Positions 28,502 to 36,081 of a DNA stretch of 64,000 nucleotides are shown piece after piece; position 1 is the stretch's first letter; each line of letters begins with the position of its first letter. A program made the position numbers and the translations under genes. Source of the DNA: Vulcaniibacterium gelatinicum (lineage in GTDB: Bacteria; Pseudomonadota; Gammaproteobacteria; Xanthomonadales; Xanthomonadaceae). Location: NCBI RefSeq assembly GCF_008033445.1, contig NZ_VNKO01000015.1, positions 1 through 64,000 on the forward strand. Direction: 5' to 3'. Under the pieces are notes generated by a model. The model was not told where the DNA came from and ran no database searches. It was given only the letters and a program-made list of their open reading frames with translations.

Positions 28502-30124
28502 ATGTCCCGTTACGCGTTGTACCTGGCGAGCGTGCTGCTGGCGCTGCTGAGCGCGGCACTGGCACCGCTGGAGCGCGCGTGGTGGTGGGGCGTGGCCGGG
28601 TTCGGGCTGCTGGCGCTGGCGGGCACGCTCGACCTGCTGCAGCGGCGCAGCACGCTGCGGCGGAACTATCCGATCCTGGCCCATTTCCGCTATGGCCTGG
28701 AGTCCATCGGCCCGGAGATGCGGCAGTACTTCATCGAGCCCGACACGGCGGAGGTGCCGTTCTCGCGCCAGCAGCGCGCCCTGGTGTACCAGCGGGCCAA
28801 GTCGGTGAACGACACGCGCCCGTTCGGCACCCTGCACGACGTGTACGGCACCGATTACGAGTGGATCAACCATTCGCTGCGGCCGGCGGCGATCGAGTCG
28901 CACGATTTCCGGATCCCGGTCGGCGCCGGGCGCGCGCAGCCGTATGCGGCCAGCGTGTTCAACATCTCGGCGATGAGCTTCGGCGCGCTCTCGCCCGCGG
29001 CGATCCGCGCGCTGAACCGGGGGGCGGCGCTCGGCGGCTTCTACCACGACACCGGCGAGGGCTCGATCTCGCCCTACCATCGCGAGCATGGCGGCGACCT
29101 GGTGTGGGAGATCGGTTCTGGCTATTTCGGCTGCCGCGACCCCGACGGCAGCTTCAGCGAAGCCCGTTTCACCGAGGCCGCGCGCGACCCGCAGGTGAAG
29201 ATGGTCGAGGTCAAGCTCTCGCAGGGCGCCAAGCCCGGGCATGGCGGGGTGCTGCCGGCGGCCAAGGTCAGCGCCGAGATCGCGGCCACGCGCGGCGTGC
29301 CGATGGGCCGCGACTGCGTCTCGCCGGCCGCGCATTCGGCGTTCTCCACCCCGCGCGAGCTGCTGCTGTTCGTGGACCGGCTGCGCACGCTGTCGGGCGG
29401 CAAGCCCGCCGGGTTCAAGCTCGCCATCGGCCATCCGTGGGAGTGGTTCGGCATCGCCAGGGCGATGCACGAGACCGGCGTGCTGCCGGACTTCATCGTC
29501 GTGGACGGCGCCGAGGGCGGCACCGGCGCGGCGCCGGCGGAGTTCATTGACCACGTCGGCATGCCGATGCACGAGGGCCTGCTGTTGGTGCACAACACCC
29601 TGGTCGGGCTGAACCTGCGCGAGCGCATCCGGCTGGCGGCGGCGGGACGGATCATCAGCGGCTTCGACATCGCCCGCACCATCGCGCTCGGCGCGGACTG
29701 GTGCAATGCCGCGCGCGGGTTCATGTTCGCGCTGGGCTGCATCCAGGCGCGCAGTTGCCACACCGACCGCTGCCCGAGCGGCGTCGCCACCCAGGACCCG
29801 CGCCGCTGGCGCGGCCTGGACGTGGCCGACAAGGGGCAGCGCGTGCACCGCTTCCACCAGAACACCTTGCGCGCGTTGCGCGATCTGCTGGGCGCCGCCG
29901 GCCTGCGCCATCCGCAGGAACTGGGGCCCGAGCACATCCTGCGCCGGGTCTCGCCGACCGAGGTGCGTTCGCTGGCGGCGCTGTACCGCTTCCTCGAGCC
30001 GGGCGAACTGCTGCGCGGGGTGCCGGACGAGCCGGTGTTCCGGCAGTACTGGGAGGAATCGAGCGCCGAGGCCTTCGCGCCGCCGCCGCGGGTGCTGGCG
30101 CTGCGGGCCAGCCGCTCGCTGTGA
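28502..30124 (+). CDS. FMN-binding glutamate synthase-family protein
   Basis: 540 residues. Two N-terminal membrane spans (about 5-22 and 28-45) precede a GltB-like FMN/glutamate-synthase barrel (VFNISAMSFGALSPAA, GEGSISPYH, VKLSQGAKPGHGG, VVDGAEGGTGAAP). The iron-sulfur motif C-x-QARSC-x-TDRCP is kept. There is no amidotransferase domain, so it is not a complete glutamate synthase. It may use ammonia or another substrate at the membrane. It starts 23 bp after tRNA-Leu and may be read through from it. Confidence 0.87.
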   Translation: MSRYALYLASVLLALLSAALAPLERAWWWGVAGFGLLALAGTLDLLQRRSTLRRNYPILAHFRYGLESIGPEMRQYFIEPDTAEVPFSRQQRALVYQRAKSVNDTRPFGTLHDVYGTDYEWINHSLRPAAIESHDFRIPVGAGRAQPYAASVFNISAMSFGALSPAAIRALNRGAALGGFYHDTGEGSISPYHREHGGDLVWEIGSGYFGCRDPDGSFSEARFTEAARDPQVKMVEVKLSQGAKPGHGGVLPAAKVSAEIAATRGVPMGRDCVSPAAHSAFSTPRELLLFVDRLRTLSGGKPAGFKLAIGHPWEWFGIARAMHETGVLPDFIVVDGAEGGTGAAPAEFIDHVGMPMHEGLLLVHNTLVGLNLRERIRLAAAGRIISGFDIARTIALGADWCNAARGFMFALGCIQARSCHTDRCPSGVATQDPRRWRGLDVADKGQRVHRFHQNTLRALRDLLGAAGLRHPQELGPEHILRRVSPTEVRSLAALYRFLEPGELLRGVPDEPVFRQYWEESSAEAFAPPPRVLALRASRSL

Positions 30125-30131
30125 CGCCGCT

Positions 30132-30470
30132 TCAGTCGAGCAGTTCGAGCACGCGCTCGGGCGGGCGGCCGATCACCGCGCGGTCGCGGTGGACCAGGAT
30201 CGGGCGTTCGATCAGGCGCGGATGGCGGCACATCGCCGCCAGCAGCGTGGCCTCGTCGGCGTCGGCCAGGCCGAGCTCGGCGTAGTCGGATTCGCCCTTG
30301 CGCACCAGCGCGTGCGCGGCCAGGCCGAGCTGGCGCAGCAGGGTGCGCAGCTCCGCCTCGCTCGGGGGATGGGCGAGGTAATCCACGATCTCGGGTTCCA
30401 GGCCACGCTCGCGCAGCAGGTCGAGCGCGCCGCGGGACTTGGAGCAGCGGGGGTTGTGCCAGAGTTTCAT
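30132..30470 (-). CDS. arsC: Arsenate reductase (ArsC-like, thioredoxin fold)
   Basis: 112 residues. The HNPRCSKSR motif places the nucleophilic cysteine at position 9, and LIERPIL with the downstream arginines complete the glutaredoxin-coupled ArsC pattern. It reduces arsenate to arsenite. No arsB or arsR is nearby, so this may be a housekeeping member. Convergent with the previous gene and divergent from manC. Confidence 0.9.
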   Translation of the reverse strand: MKLWHNPRCSKSRGALDLLRERGLEPEIVDYLAHPPSEAELRTLLRQLGLAAHALVRKGESDYAELGLADADEATLLAAMCRHPRLIERPILVHRDRAVIGRPPERVLELLD

Positions 30471-30544
30471 CGTCGTTGGTTCGGAGTGGGGACGGTCCGG
30501 TGGCCATGCGCTACCCTGTGCCGGATCGGCCGGACGGACTCCGC

Positions 30545-31942
30545 ATGCTTCCCGTCATCCTCTCCGGCGGCTCGGGCACGCGCCTGTGGCCGCTTTCCCG
30601 CGAAGCGTACCCCAAGCAATTCCTGCCCCTGGTCGGCAGCGACTCGCTGCTGCAGGCCACCTGGCACCGCGTCGCGCCGCTGGCCACCGCGGCGCCGCTG
30701 GTGGTGGCCAACGAGGAACACCGTTTCATGGTCGCCGAGCAGTTGCGCGAGGCCGGCTGCGAAACGGGCACGATCCTGCTCGAACCGGTCGGGCGCAACA
30801 CCGCCCCGGCGATCGCGGTGGCGGCGCTGGAGGCGATGGCGCTCGGCGGCGATCCGCTGCTGCTGGTGCTGCCGTCCGACCACGTCATCGCCGATGTGGC
30901 GCGGTTCCACGCAGCGGTGCGGCAGGCCCGGCCGGCGGCCGAGGAAGGGCGGCTGGTGACCTTCGGCATCGTCCCGGCCGGACCCGAAACCGGGTACGGC
31001 TACATCCGCGCCGCCGCCGGCGAGGGCGTGCGCGCGGTGGAGGCTTTCGTCGAGAAGCCCGACGCGGACACCGCGGCGGGCTATGTGGCGTCCGGCGCCT
31101 ATTTCTGGAACAGCGGCATGTTCCTGTTCCGCGCCTCGCGCTACCTGCAGGAGCTGGCGCGGTTCCGGCCGCAGATGCTCGCCGCCTGCCGCGAGGCGCA
31201 TGCGAAAGCGCGCCGCGACCCGGATTTCGTGCGCCTGGACCGCGAGGCATTCGCCGCCAGCCCGTCCGACTCGATTGACTACGCGGTGATGGAGAAGACC
31301 GATGCCGCGGCGGTGCTGCCGCTGGCCGCCGGCTGGAACGACGTGGGCAGCTGGTCGGCGCTGTGGGCGATCGCCGGCCAGGACGCCGACGGCAACGCCC
31401 ACCGCGGCGACGTGATCGCACAGGACTGCCGCAACACCCTGGCCTGGAGCGACGGGCGCCTGCTGGCGCTGCTCGGGCTCGACGACGTGGTGGTGGTGGA
31501 CACCGCCGACGCGGTGCTGGTGGCGCGCAAGGACCGGGTGCAGGACGTCAAGGGCATCGTCGCCACGCTCAAGCAGCGGCAGCGACCGGAAGCCGCCGTG
31601 CACCGCCGCGTGTACCGCCCCTGGGGCAGCTACGACGCGGTGGATGCCGGCGAACGCTTCCAGGTCAAGCGGATCACGGTCAAGCCCGGCGCCGCGCTGA
31701 GCCTGCAGATGCACCATCACCGCGCCGAACACTGGGTGGTGGTCAAGGGCACGGCGCGGGTCACGTGCGGCGACGAGGTGCTGCTGCTGTCGGAGAACCA
31801 GTCCACCTACATCCCGATCGGCGTGCGCCACCGGCTCGAGAACCCCGGCAAGGTGCCGCTGGAACTGATCGAGGTGCAGTCGGGCAGCTATCTGGGCGAA
31901 GACGACATCGTGCGCTACGACGACGTGTACGGGCGCGGCTGA
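30545..31942 (+). CDS. manC: Mannose-1-phosphate guanylyltransferase / mannose-6-phosphate isomerase
   Basis: 465 residues, the size of XanB/AlgA bifunctional enzymes. The N-terminal nucleotidyl transferase (ILSGGSGTRLWPLSREAYPKQFLPL, FVEKPD) and the C-terminal cupin isomerase (RPWGSYDAVDAGERFQVKRITVKPG, MHHHRAEHWVVV, QSTYIPIGVRHRLENPG) are both intact. It makes GDP-mannose for capsule or exopolysaccharide. ATG 30545 gives the family N-terminus. It lies 21 bp upstream of the sugar dehydrogenase, a likely operon. Confidence 0.95.
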   Translation: MLPVILSGGSGTRLWPLSREAYPKQFLPLVGSDSLLQATWHRVAPLATAAPLVVANEEHRFMVAEQLREAGCETGTILLEPVGRNTAPAIAVAALEAMALGGDPLLLVLPSDHVIADVARFHAAVRQARPAAEEGRLVTFGIVPAGPETGYGYIRAAAGEGVRAVEAFVEKPDADTAAGYVASGAYFWNSGMFLFRASRYLQELARFRPQMLAACREAHAKARRDPDFVRLDREAFAASPSDSIDYAVMEKTDAAAVLPLAAGWNDVGSWSALWAIAGQDADGNAHRGDVIAQDCRNTLAWSDGRLLALLGLDDVVVVDTADAVLVARKDRVQDVKGIVATLKQRQRPEAAVHRRVYRPWGSYDAVDAGERFQVKRITVKPGAALSLQMHHHRAEHWVVVKGTARVTCGDEVLLLSENQSTYIPIGVRHRLENPGKVPLELIEVQSGSYLGEDDIVRYDDVYGRG

Positions 31943-31963
31943 GCCGCGGAACGGAGGGGCGGC

Positions 31964-33229
31964 ATGGACATCGGCAAGGTGCGGATCGGGGTCGTCGGCC
32001 TGGGCTACGTGGGGCTGCCGCTGGCGGTGGCGTTCGGCCGGCAGTTCGAGACGGTCGGCTTCGACATCGATCCGGCGCGCGTGGACGAGCTGCGCCGCGG
32101 GCACGACCGCACCGGCGAGACCGCGCCCGCCGAGCTGGCGACGGCGCAGCGGCTCGCGCTCACCACCGGGCTGGAGGCGCTGCGCGACTGCAACGTGTAC
32201 ATCGTCACCGTGCCCACCCCGGTGGACGAGGCCAACCGTCCCGACCTGGAACCGTTGGAGCGGGCGAGCACCATGCTCGGGGGCGTGCTGGCGCGTGGCG
32301 ACGTGGTGATCTACGAAAGCACGGTCTATCCGGGCACCACCGAGGAAGTCTGCGTGCCGCTGCTCGAGCGGCATTCGGGGCTGCGCTACAACCAGGATTT
32401 CTTCTGCGGCTACAGCCCGGAGCGGATCAACCCGGGCGACCGGCAGCGGCGCCTGCCCGACATCGTCAAGGTCACCTCCGGCTCGACCCCGGAGACCGCC
32501 GAGTTCGTGGACGCGCTCTACCGCCGGATCATCGTCGCCGGCACGCACAAGGCCCCGAGCATCCGGGTCGCCGAGGCGGCCAAGGTGATCGAGAACACCC
32601 AGCGCGACGTCAACATCGCGCTGGTGAACGAGTTGGCGATGATCTTCGACGCGATGGGCATCGACACCCAGGACGTGCTCGCGGCGGCCTCGACCAAGTG
32701 GAACTTCCTGCCGTTCAAACCGGGGCTGGTGGGCGGCCACTGCATCGGCGTGGACCCGTACTACCTGACCCACAAGGCCACCGTGCTTGGCTACCACCCC
32801 GAGCTGATCCTGACCGCGCGCCGGATCAACAGCCGCATGGGCCTGTTCGTGGCGCACCGGGTGATGCGCCTGATGGCGCGCAAGCGGATCCACGTGGTCG
32901 GCGCGCGCGTGCTGGTGCTCGGGCTGACCTTCAAGGAGGACTGCCCGGACCTGCGCAACACCCGCGTGGTGGACATCGTGCGCGAACTGCACGCGGCCAA
33001 TGCCGAGGTGGACGTGCACGACCCGGTCGCCGACCCGGCCGAGGCCGAGGCCGAGCTCGGCCTGCGCCTGCTGGCCGAACCCGAGGCGGGCGCCTACGAC
33101 GCGATCGTGCTCGCGGTGGCGCATGGCGCGTTCCGCCAGGCCGACGTCCGCCGCTGGGGCAAGCCCGGATGCGTGGTCTACGACGTCAAGTCGGTGCTCG
33201 ACCGCGGCCTGGTGGACGGCCGCCTGTGA
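31964..33229 (+). CDS. tviB: UDP-sugar 6-dehydrogenase (TviB/WbpA type)
   Basis: 421 residues. GVVGLGYVGLPLAVAFG binds NAD, YESTVYPGTTEEVC and NQDFFCGYSPERINPGD are family blocks, and GGHCIGVDPYYLT carries the catalytic cysteine. Similarity is to UDP-N-acetylglucosamine/galactosamine dehydrogenases rather than UDP-glucose dehydrogenase (Ugd). It should supply a uronic-acid sugar for surface polysaccharide, fitting its pairing with manC. Confidence 0.92.
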   Translation: MDIGKVRIGVVGLGYVGLPLAVAFGRQFETVGFDIDPARVDELRRGHDRTGETAPAELATAQRLALTTGLEALRDCNVYIVTVPTPVDEANRPDLEPLERASTMLGGVLARGDVVIYESTVYPGTTEEVCVPLLERHSGLRYNQDFFCGYSPERINPGDRQRRLPDIVKVTSGSTPETAEFVDALYRRIIVAGTHKAPSIRVAEAAKVIENTQRDVNIALVNELAMIFDAMGIDTQDVLAAASTKWNFLPFKPGLVGGHCIGVDPYYLTHKATVLGYHPELILTARRINSRMGLFVAHRVMRLMARKRIHVVGARVLVLGLTFKEDCPDLRNTRVVDIVRELHAANAEVDVHDPVADPAEAEAELGLRLLAEPEAGAYDAIVLAVAHGAFRQADVRRWGKPGCVVYDVKSVLDRGLVDGRL

Positions 33230-33246
33230 AACCGGCGCCGGCCGGC

Positions 33247-33276
33247 TTGCCCGGCCGGGCGGAGGCCGGCTAGAAT
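33247..33276 (+). promoter_or_regulatory. Promoter of tRNA-Val
   Basis: TTGCCC (33247-33252) and TAGAAT (33271-33276), spacing 18 bp, 11 bp before the tRNA. Confidence 0.65.
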
Positions 33277-33287
33277 TTGCCTCCCTC

Positions 33288-33362
33288 GGGCGGTTAGCTC
33301 AGTGGTAGAGCACTGCTTTCACACGGCAGGGGTCGCAGGTTCGAAACCTGCACCGCCCACCA
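33288..33362 (+). tRNA. tRNA-Val (CAC), element attachment target
   Basis: 75 nt including CCA. The acceptor GGGCGGT pairs with ACCGCCC, the anticodon loop is TTCACAC, and GGTTCGAAACC forms the T arm. Its 3' half is repeated at 48330, so the current 3' half was supplied by the integrated element and the gene stays whole. Confidence 0.96.
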
Positions 33363-33365
33363 GGA
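33315..33365. repeat. attL (51-bp direct repeat, intact tRNA side)
   Basis: From the anticodon arm of tRNA-Val to three bases past CCA. Identical over 51 bp to 48330-48380, diverging on both sides. Confidence 0.95.
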
Positions 33366-33390
33366 AACCTAAGAGAATCAATGGTTTATT

Positions 33391-33424
33391 AGAGGCTCGG
33401 CTCACCCGCCGGGCCTCTTTTTTT
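33391..33424 (+). terminator. Terminator carried by the element behind tRNA-Val
   Basis: AGAGGCTCGG and CCGGGCCTCT form a stem (one G-T pair) around an 8-base loop, followed by a run of T. A related hairpin lies beyond attR at 48404-48433, the original chromosomal terminator. Confidence 0.85.
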
Positions 33425-33442
33425 GCCTAAAATCGGGCCTGG

Positions 33443-33530
33443 TTGTCCCCATTTTGTCCCCGGTGTTGGCCACTGCCGACAGCTGCTGTCCGGTGCAGCC
33501 TGCTGCTGCGACCTGGCTGTCCCCGTTTTG
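33443..33530. repeat. TGTCCCC-type repeats near attL (possible integrase arm sites)
   Basis: TTGTCCCCATTTTGTCCCC at 33443-33461 and CTGTCCCCGTTTTG at 33517-33530. The same motif stands beside the integrase start at 48252-48270 and, degenerate, beyond attR at 48456-48475. Two copies at each end of an integrase element suggest arm-type binding sites. Confidence 0.5.
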
Positions 33531-33594
33531 CCTCGGGATAGGCGCAGCGGGCTCGAGGGCGCGGGGCGCGGTGAGGGTAGGGGCGACGCCCCGC

Positions 33595-33682
33595 TCTTCG
33601 TGTTCGGCACCCCCGGTCTTCGTGTTCGGCACCCCCGGTCTTCGTGTTCGGCACCCCCGGTCTTCGTGTTCGGCACCCCCGG
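33595..33682. repeat. Four perfect tandem 22-bp repeats
   Basis: Units 33595-33616, 33617-33638, 33639-33660 and 33661-33682 are identical (start TCTTCGTG, end CACCCCCGG). A 22-bp period is not a multiple of three, so it is not a protein repeat. It equals two helical turns, the usual spacing of plasmid iterons or operator arrays. Confidence 0.85.
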
Positions 33683-33772
33683 CGCGGCGCTCGGAGCGGT
33701 GGCGCAACCTGCTGTTTTTTCTGTGCTTTTTCGCCGTTCTCGGCAGGCGCCGGCGGGCGCCTCTTATCTTTT

Positions 33773-33815
33773 GCGATCCATAAGAGATCTCTTAGGAGAC
33801 TCTCTTATGGATCGC
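33773..33815. repeat. Nested palindrome (15-bp arms)
   Basis: GCGATCCATAAGAGA (33773-33787) and its exact reverse complement (33801-33815) flank a 13-base centre. Inside lies a second perfect palindrome, TAAGAGATCTCTTA (33781-33794). The two folds exclude each other, as in a switch or a cruciform binding site. Confidence 0.75.
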
Positions 33816-34003
33816 TTAGGCGATGCCGCCTACGCTGCGCGTGGCGGCCGGGGCGCTTGATGCGCCCGGCGCGCCATGCTCGCGGGCGGCAAAGGCAGGG
33901 GCTGTGCGGCCGGCACCTTCTGGAACCGTTCCAAGGGCCCCACCCCCAACCCCCGCCCCGAAGTCGCCGTCAGACCCCTACACCCGCACCGACACTGTGC
34001 AGG

Positions 34004-34030
34004 TTCCGAAAAGGGTAAAAAGGGTATATT
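34004..34030 (+). promoter_or_regulatory. Candidate promoter/operator of the toxin-antitoxin pair
   Basis: TTCCGA (34004-34009) and TATATT (34025-34030) with 15-bp spacing lie 30 bp before the antitoxin ATG. The spacer and the -10 box are made of a tandem AAAAGGGTA repeat (34009-34026), a possible site for self-repression. Confidence 0.45.
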
Positions 34031-34059
34031 TCACCTATCCCAACCCGCCAGAGCGTCTC

Positions 34060-34416
34060 ATGACCCTCCCCCTCAAGCTCGACGCCATTGAAGACTTGCC
34101 CCGCACGCCGGCCTCCGACGTCAAGAAGCTCGGCTGGCGCGGCGTCATGAAGGCCATCGGCCGCAGGGGCAAGGTTGTGGTGACCAACCACAATGAACCC
34201 GAGGCGGTCATCCTCTCGACCGAGGAATACGCCGCAATCCTGCGTGCCCTGCGTGAGGCCGCCGCGACACAGGCGTCGGCGCTCGATGAGCTGCGTCACC
34301 GCTTCGACGAGCGCCTGGCGTTGTTGCAGGCTGCCGATGCGGGCGAGCGCCTGCGCTCGCTGATGCGTGGGCCGGCCAAGCTCGGTGGCAAGGTCAAAGT
34401 CGGGGCCAGCCATTGA
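34060..34416 (+). CDS. Phd/YefM-like antitoxin
   Basis: 118 residues. The core VMKAIGRRGKVVVTNHNEPEAVILSTEEYAAIL is the Phd/YefM fold, which dimerises and binds DNA. The C-terminal charged helical part (ALDELRHRFDERLALLQAADAGERLRSL) would cover the toxin. Its stop overlaps the toxin start (TTGA), a normal antitoxin-first arrangement. Phd-like antitoxins usually pair with Doc or YoeB, so pairing with a zeta-type kinase is unusual. Confidence 0.82.
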   Translation: MTLPLKLDAIEDLPRTPASDVKKLGWRGVMKAIGRRGKVVVTNHNEPEAVILSTEEYAAILRALREAAATQASALDELRHRFDERLALLQAADAGERLRSLMRGPAKLGGKVKVGASH

Positions 34417-35045
34417 GGGGCCGCCCCGTTCTCCATGTCCTCGCCGGGGTCAACGGGGCGGGCAAGAGTTCGATTGGTGGCCATCTGCTCGCGCAGATGG
34501 GACTGACGTGGTTCGACCCCGACGCATTTGCGCGCGAACTGATGAACGCGACCGGCTGCGAGCAGGCCCATGCCAATGCGGTCGCGTGGCAGGAGGGCAT
34601 GCGGCGCCTGGACGAGGCCATCGCCACCGGCGCGCATTACGCCTTCGAGACCACGCTGGGTGGCCGCACCGTTCCCGCCCGGATCAAGGCCGCATCCAAG
34701 ACGCATGACGTGCAGATGTGGTTCTGCGGCCTGGCTTCGCCGGATTTGCATGTAGCGCGCGTCAAGGCCCGTGCCGCCCTAGGCGGGCACGACATTCCCG
34801 AGGCCAAAATCCGCCAACGCTACCCGGCTGCGCTGGAGAACCTGATCGCGCTCATGCCCTGTCTGGCGCACCTGAAGGTGTACGACAACAGCGCCGAAGC
34901 CGCTGCGGACGGCGCGATTCCCGATCCCGTGCTGGTCGCTGAGATGGTGTCTGGCAAGCTCGTCTGGCCTGCCGATGTCGCATCGCTGCGGAACACGCCA
35001 GATTGGGCCAAGCCGCTGGTGGAGGCGGCGCTGTCGATGCAGTGA
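34413..35045 (+). CDS. Zeta-toxin-family kinase
   Basis: 210 residues. P-loop GVNGAGKSS (12-20), then TWFDPDAFAREL and YAFETTLGGRT, the zeta-toxin/AAA layout. Zeta toxins phosphorylate UDP-N-acetylamino sugars and block wall synthesis; the target here is not shown. The start is TTG 34413, overlapping the antitoxin stop. No ATG is possible in frame near the P-loop. With the antitoxin it should stabilise the element. Confidence 0.85.
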   Translation: MRGRPVLHVLAGVNGAGKSSIGGHLLAQMGLTWFDPDAFARELMNATGCEQAHANAVAWQEGMRRLDEAIATGAHYAFETTLGGRTVPARIKAASKTHDVQMWFCGLASPDLHVARVKARAALGGHDIPEAKIRQRYPAALENLIALMPCLAHLKVYDNSAEAAADGAIPDPVLVAEMVSGKLVWPADVASLRNTPDWAKPLVEAALSMQ

Positions 35046-35188
35046 CGGCGTGCGCGCGCACGCGCGCAAGTGCACGCGTGCCGGCATGCTCGCGAGGGTG
35101 CCCGCCCGCCGCGGTCTGCTGCCGCAGCGCCATGCCGCAGTCGCGCAACTGGGCAGGTTGCAGGGATGTTTAGGTCGGCGCAAAAAAT

Positions 35189-35232
35189 GCGACTCTGGTC
35201 GCGAAATGCTGTCCGTGCGCCCGTGATATGCT
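35189..35232. promoter_or_regulatory. Hairpin and extended -10 box before the small regulator genes
   Basis: GCGAC-TCTG-GTCGC forms a small hairpin at 35189-35202 with an A run on its left, so on the minus strand it looks like a terminator. TGATATGCT (35224-35232) is an extended -10 box about 70 bp before ATG 35300. Confidence 0.4.
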
Positions 35233-35299
35233 CGGCGCGCGCCGACGCCGCTGCCACCGGCGCATATGCCCGCCCGCCGCGGTCCGAGAGGACCGCGCA

Positions 35300-35644
35300 A
35301 TGCAGCACACGATCCACGCTGATCCCGCCGCTGTGGTTACCGCCGCAGCGGTGGCGCAACTCGTTGCTGCGCTGACCGCGCAGCACGGCCCCACGCTCGA
35401 CATCGAAGCAATGGCTGGCTTGCTGGGCGTGACACCCAGCACCCTGCGTTCCCGCCGATCGCGCCGGGGCGACATCCCCGACCCGATCCCCTGCACATCG
35501 CCCACCCGGTGGTCTGTGGTGGCCGTGGCGTACTGGCTCGCCGGCGTCCCGGCACCTGATGCCGCACCGAGTGCTGCGCCGGCGCCACGCCGTCGTGGGC
35601 GGCCCCGCAATCGGCCGCGCCTGGTGGCAGGGGGTGAGGCATGA
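35300..35644 (+). CDS. Small helix-turn-helix protein (AlpA/excisionase-like)
   Basis: 114 residues. DIEAMAGLLGVTPSTLRSRRSRRGDIPDPIP with RWSVVAVAYWLAG resembles the AlpA/MerR-type winged helix in excisionases and phage-type regulators. The tail is Pro/Ala/Arg-rich (APRRRGRPRNRPR), like an AT-hook-style DNA contact. GAGAGGA precedes ATG 35300. It is coupled to the next gene by ATGA. It could be the directionality factor or a copy/transfer regulator. Confidence 0.65.
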   Translation: MQHTIHADPAAVVTAAAVAQLVAALTAQHGPTLDIEAMAGLLGVTPSTLRSRRSRRGDIPDPIPCTSPTRWSVVAVAYWLAGVPAPDAAPSAAPAPRRRGRPRNRPRLVAGGEA

Positions 35645-36081
35645 CTCCGGCATCACCCCACCTCGGCCAGACCGACATCCGGCGCCTGGCCGGCGCCTAC
35701 GGCTTGGAGCCCGCTGAGGTCGAGGCGATCGCGTGGATCGCCGCGGCGGAGATCACCGCGCGGCTCGGTGAGCCGACGCCGCCAGAGCGGCTGCTGCGCC
35801 GCACGGTCGCGGCACGCTGCCGCGCCGCCGGCGCACGACTGGTGCCGCTGGCAGACGGCGCCCCTGAGTCCGCCACCGATGACGATCCGCTGGCCTGGCT
35901 GCTTGCGGCCGAGGCCGCCGCGGCCGCAGGCGTGGATGTCGCGGTCGCCGACGCGCCGGATGCGCGCGATCTGGCGCGCCGTGCGGGCCGGTGCGAGCGC
36001 ACGGCGCGCCGGTGGGCCGCGCGTGAGCGGCAGCGTGCCGCTTGGGCCATCGGCGAGCTGTGGGCGGGGGTGGCGGCATGA
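35641..36081 (+). CDS. Hypothetical protein with C-terminal HTH-like segment
   Basis: 146 residues, no family recognised. The N-terminal part is helical (IRRLAGAYGLEPAEVEAIAWIAAAEITARLGE). The C-terminal RDLARRAGRCERTARRWAARERQRAAW looks like a helix-turn-helix. Start and stop are coupled to both neighbours (ATGA on each side), so the three genes form one unit. Probably DNA-binding; role unknown. Confidence 0.62.
   Translation: MTPASPHLGQTDIRRLAGAYGLEPAEVEAIAWIAAAEITARLGEPTPPERLLRRTVAARCRAAGARLVPLADGAPESATDDDPLAWLLAAEAAAAAGVDVAVADAPDARDLARRAGRCERTARRWAARERQRAAWAIGELWAGVAA

Larger units (their letters stand above)
33366..34059. other. Left-end non-coding region of the element
   Basis: 694 bp without a supported gene. 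In order it holds the copied tRNA terminator, two TGTCCCC-type repeats, four 22-bp tandem repeats, a T-rich patch, a nested palindrome, and the antitoxin promoter. Frames crossing it are built from the tandem repeats and change frame from copy to copy. Confidence 0.7.

Noticed and set aside
33595-33682. Possible CRISPR array
   Set aside because: The repeats are directly tandem with no spacers, and no Cas gene is present.
33389-33860. Several overlapping frames on both strands (about 75-145 codons) across the tandem repeats
   Set aside because: They are generated by the 22-bp repeats, which shift frame each copy. No ribosome site and no family features.
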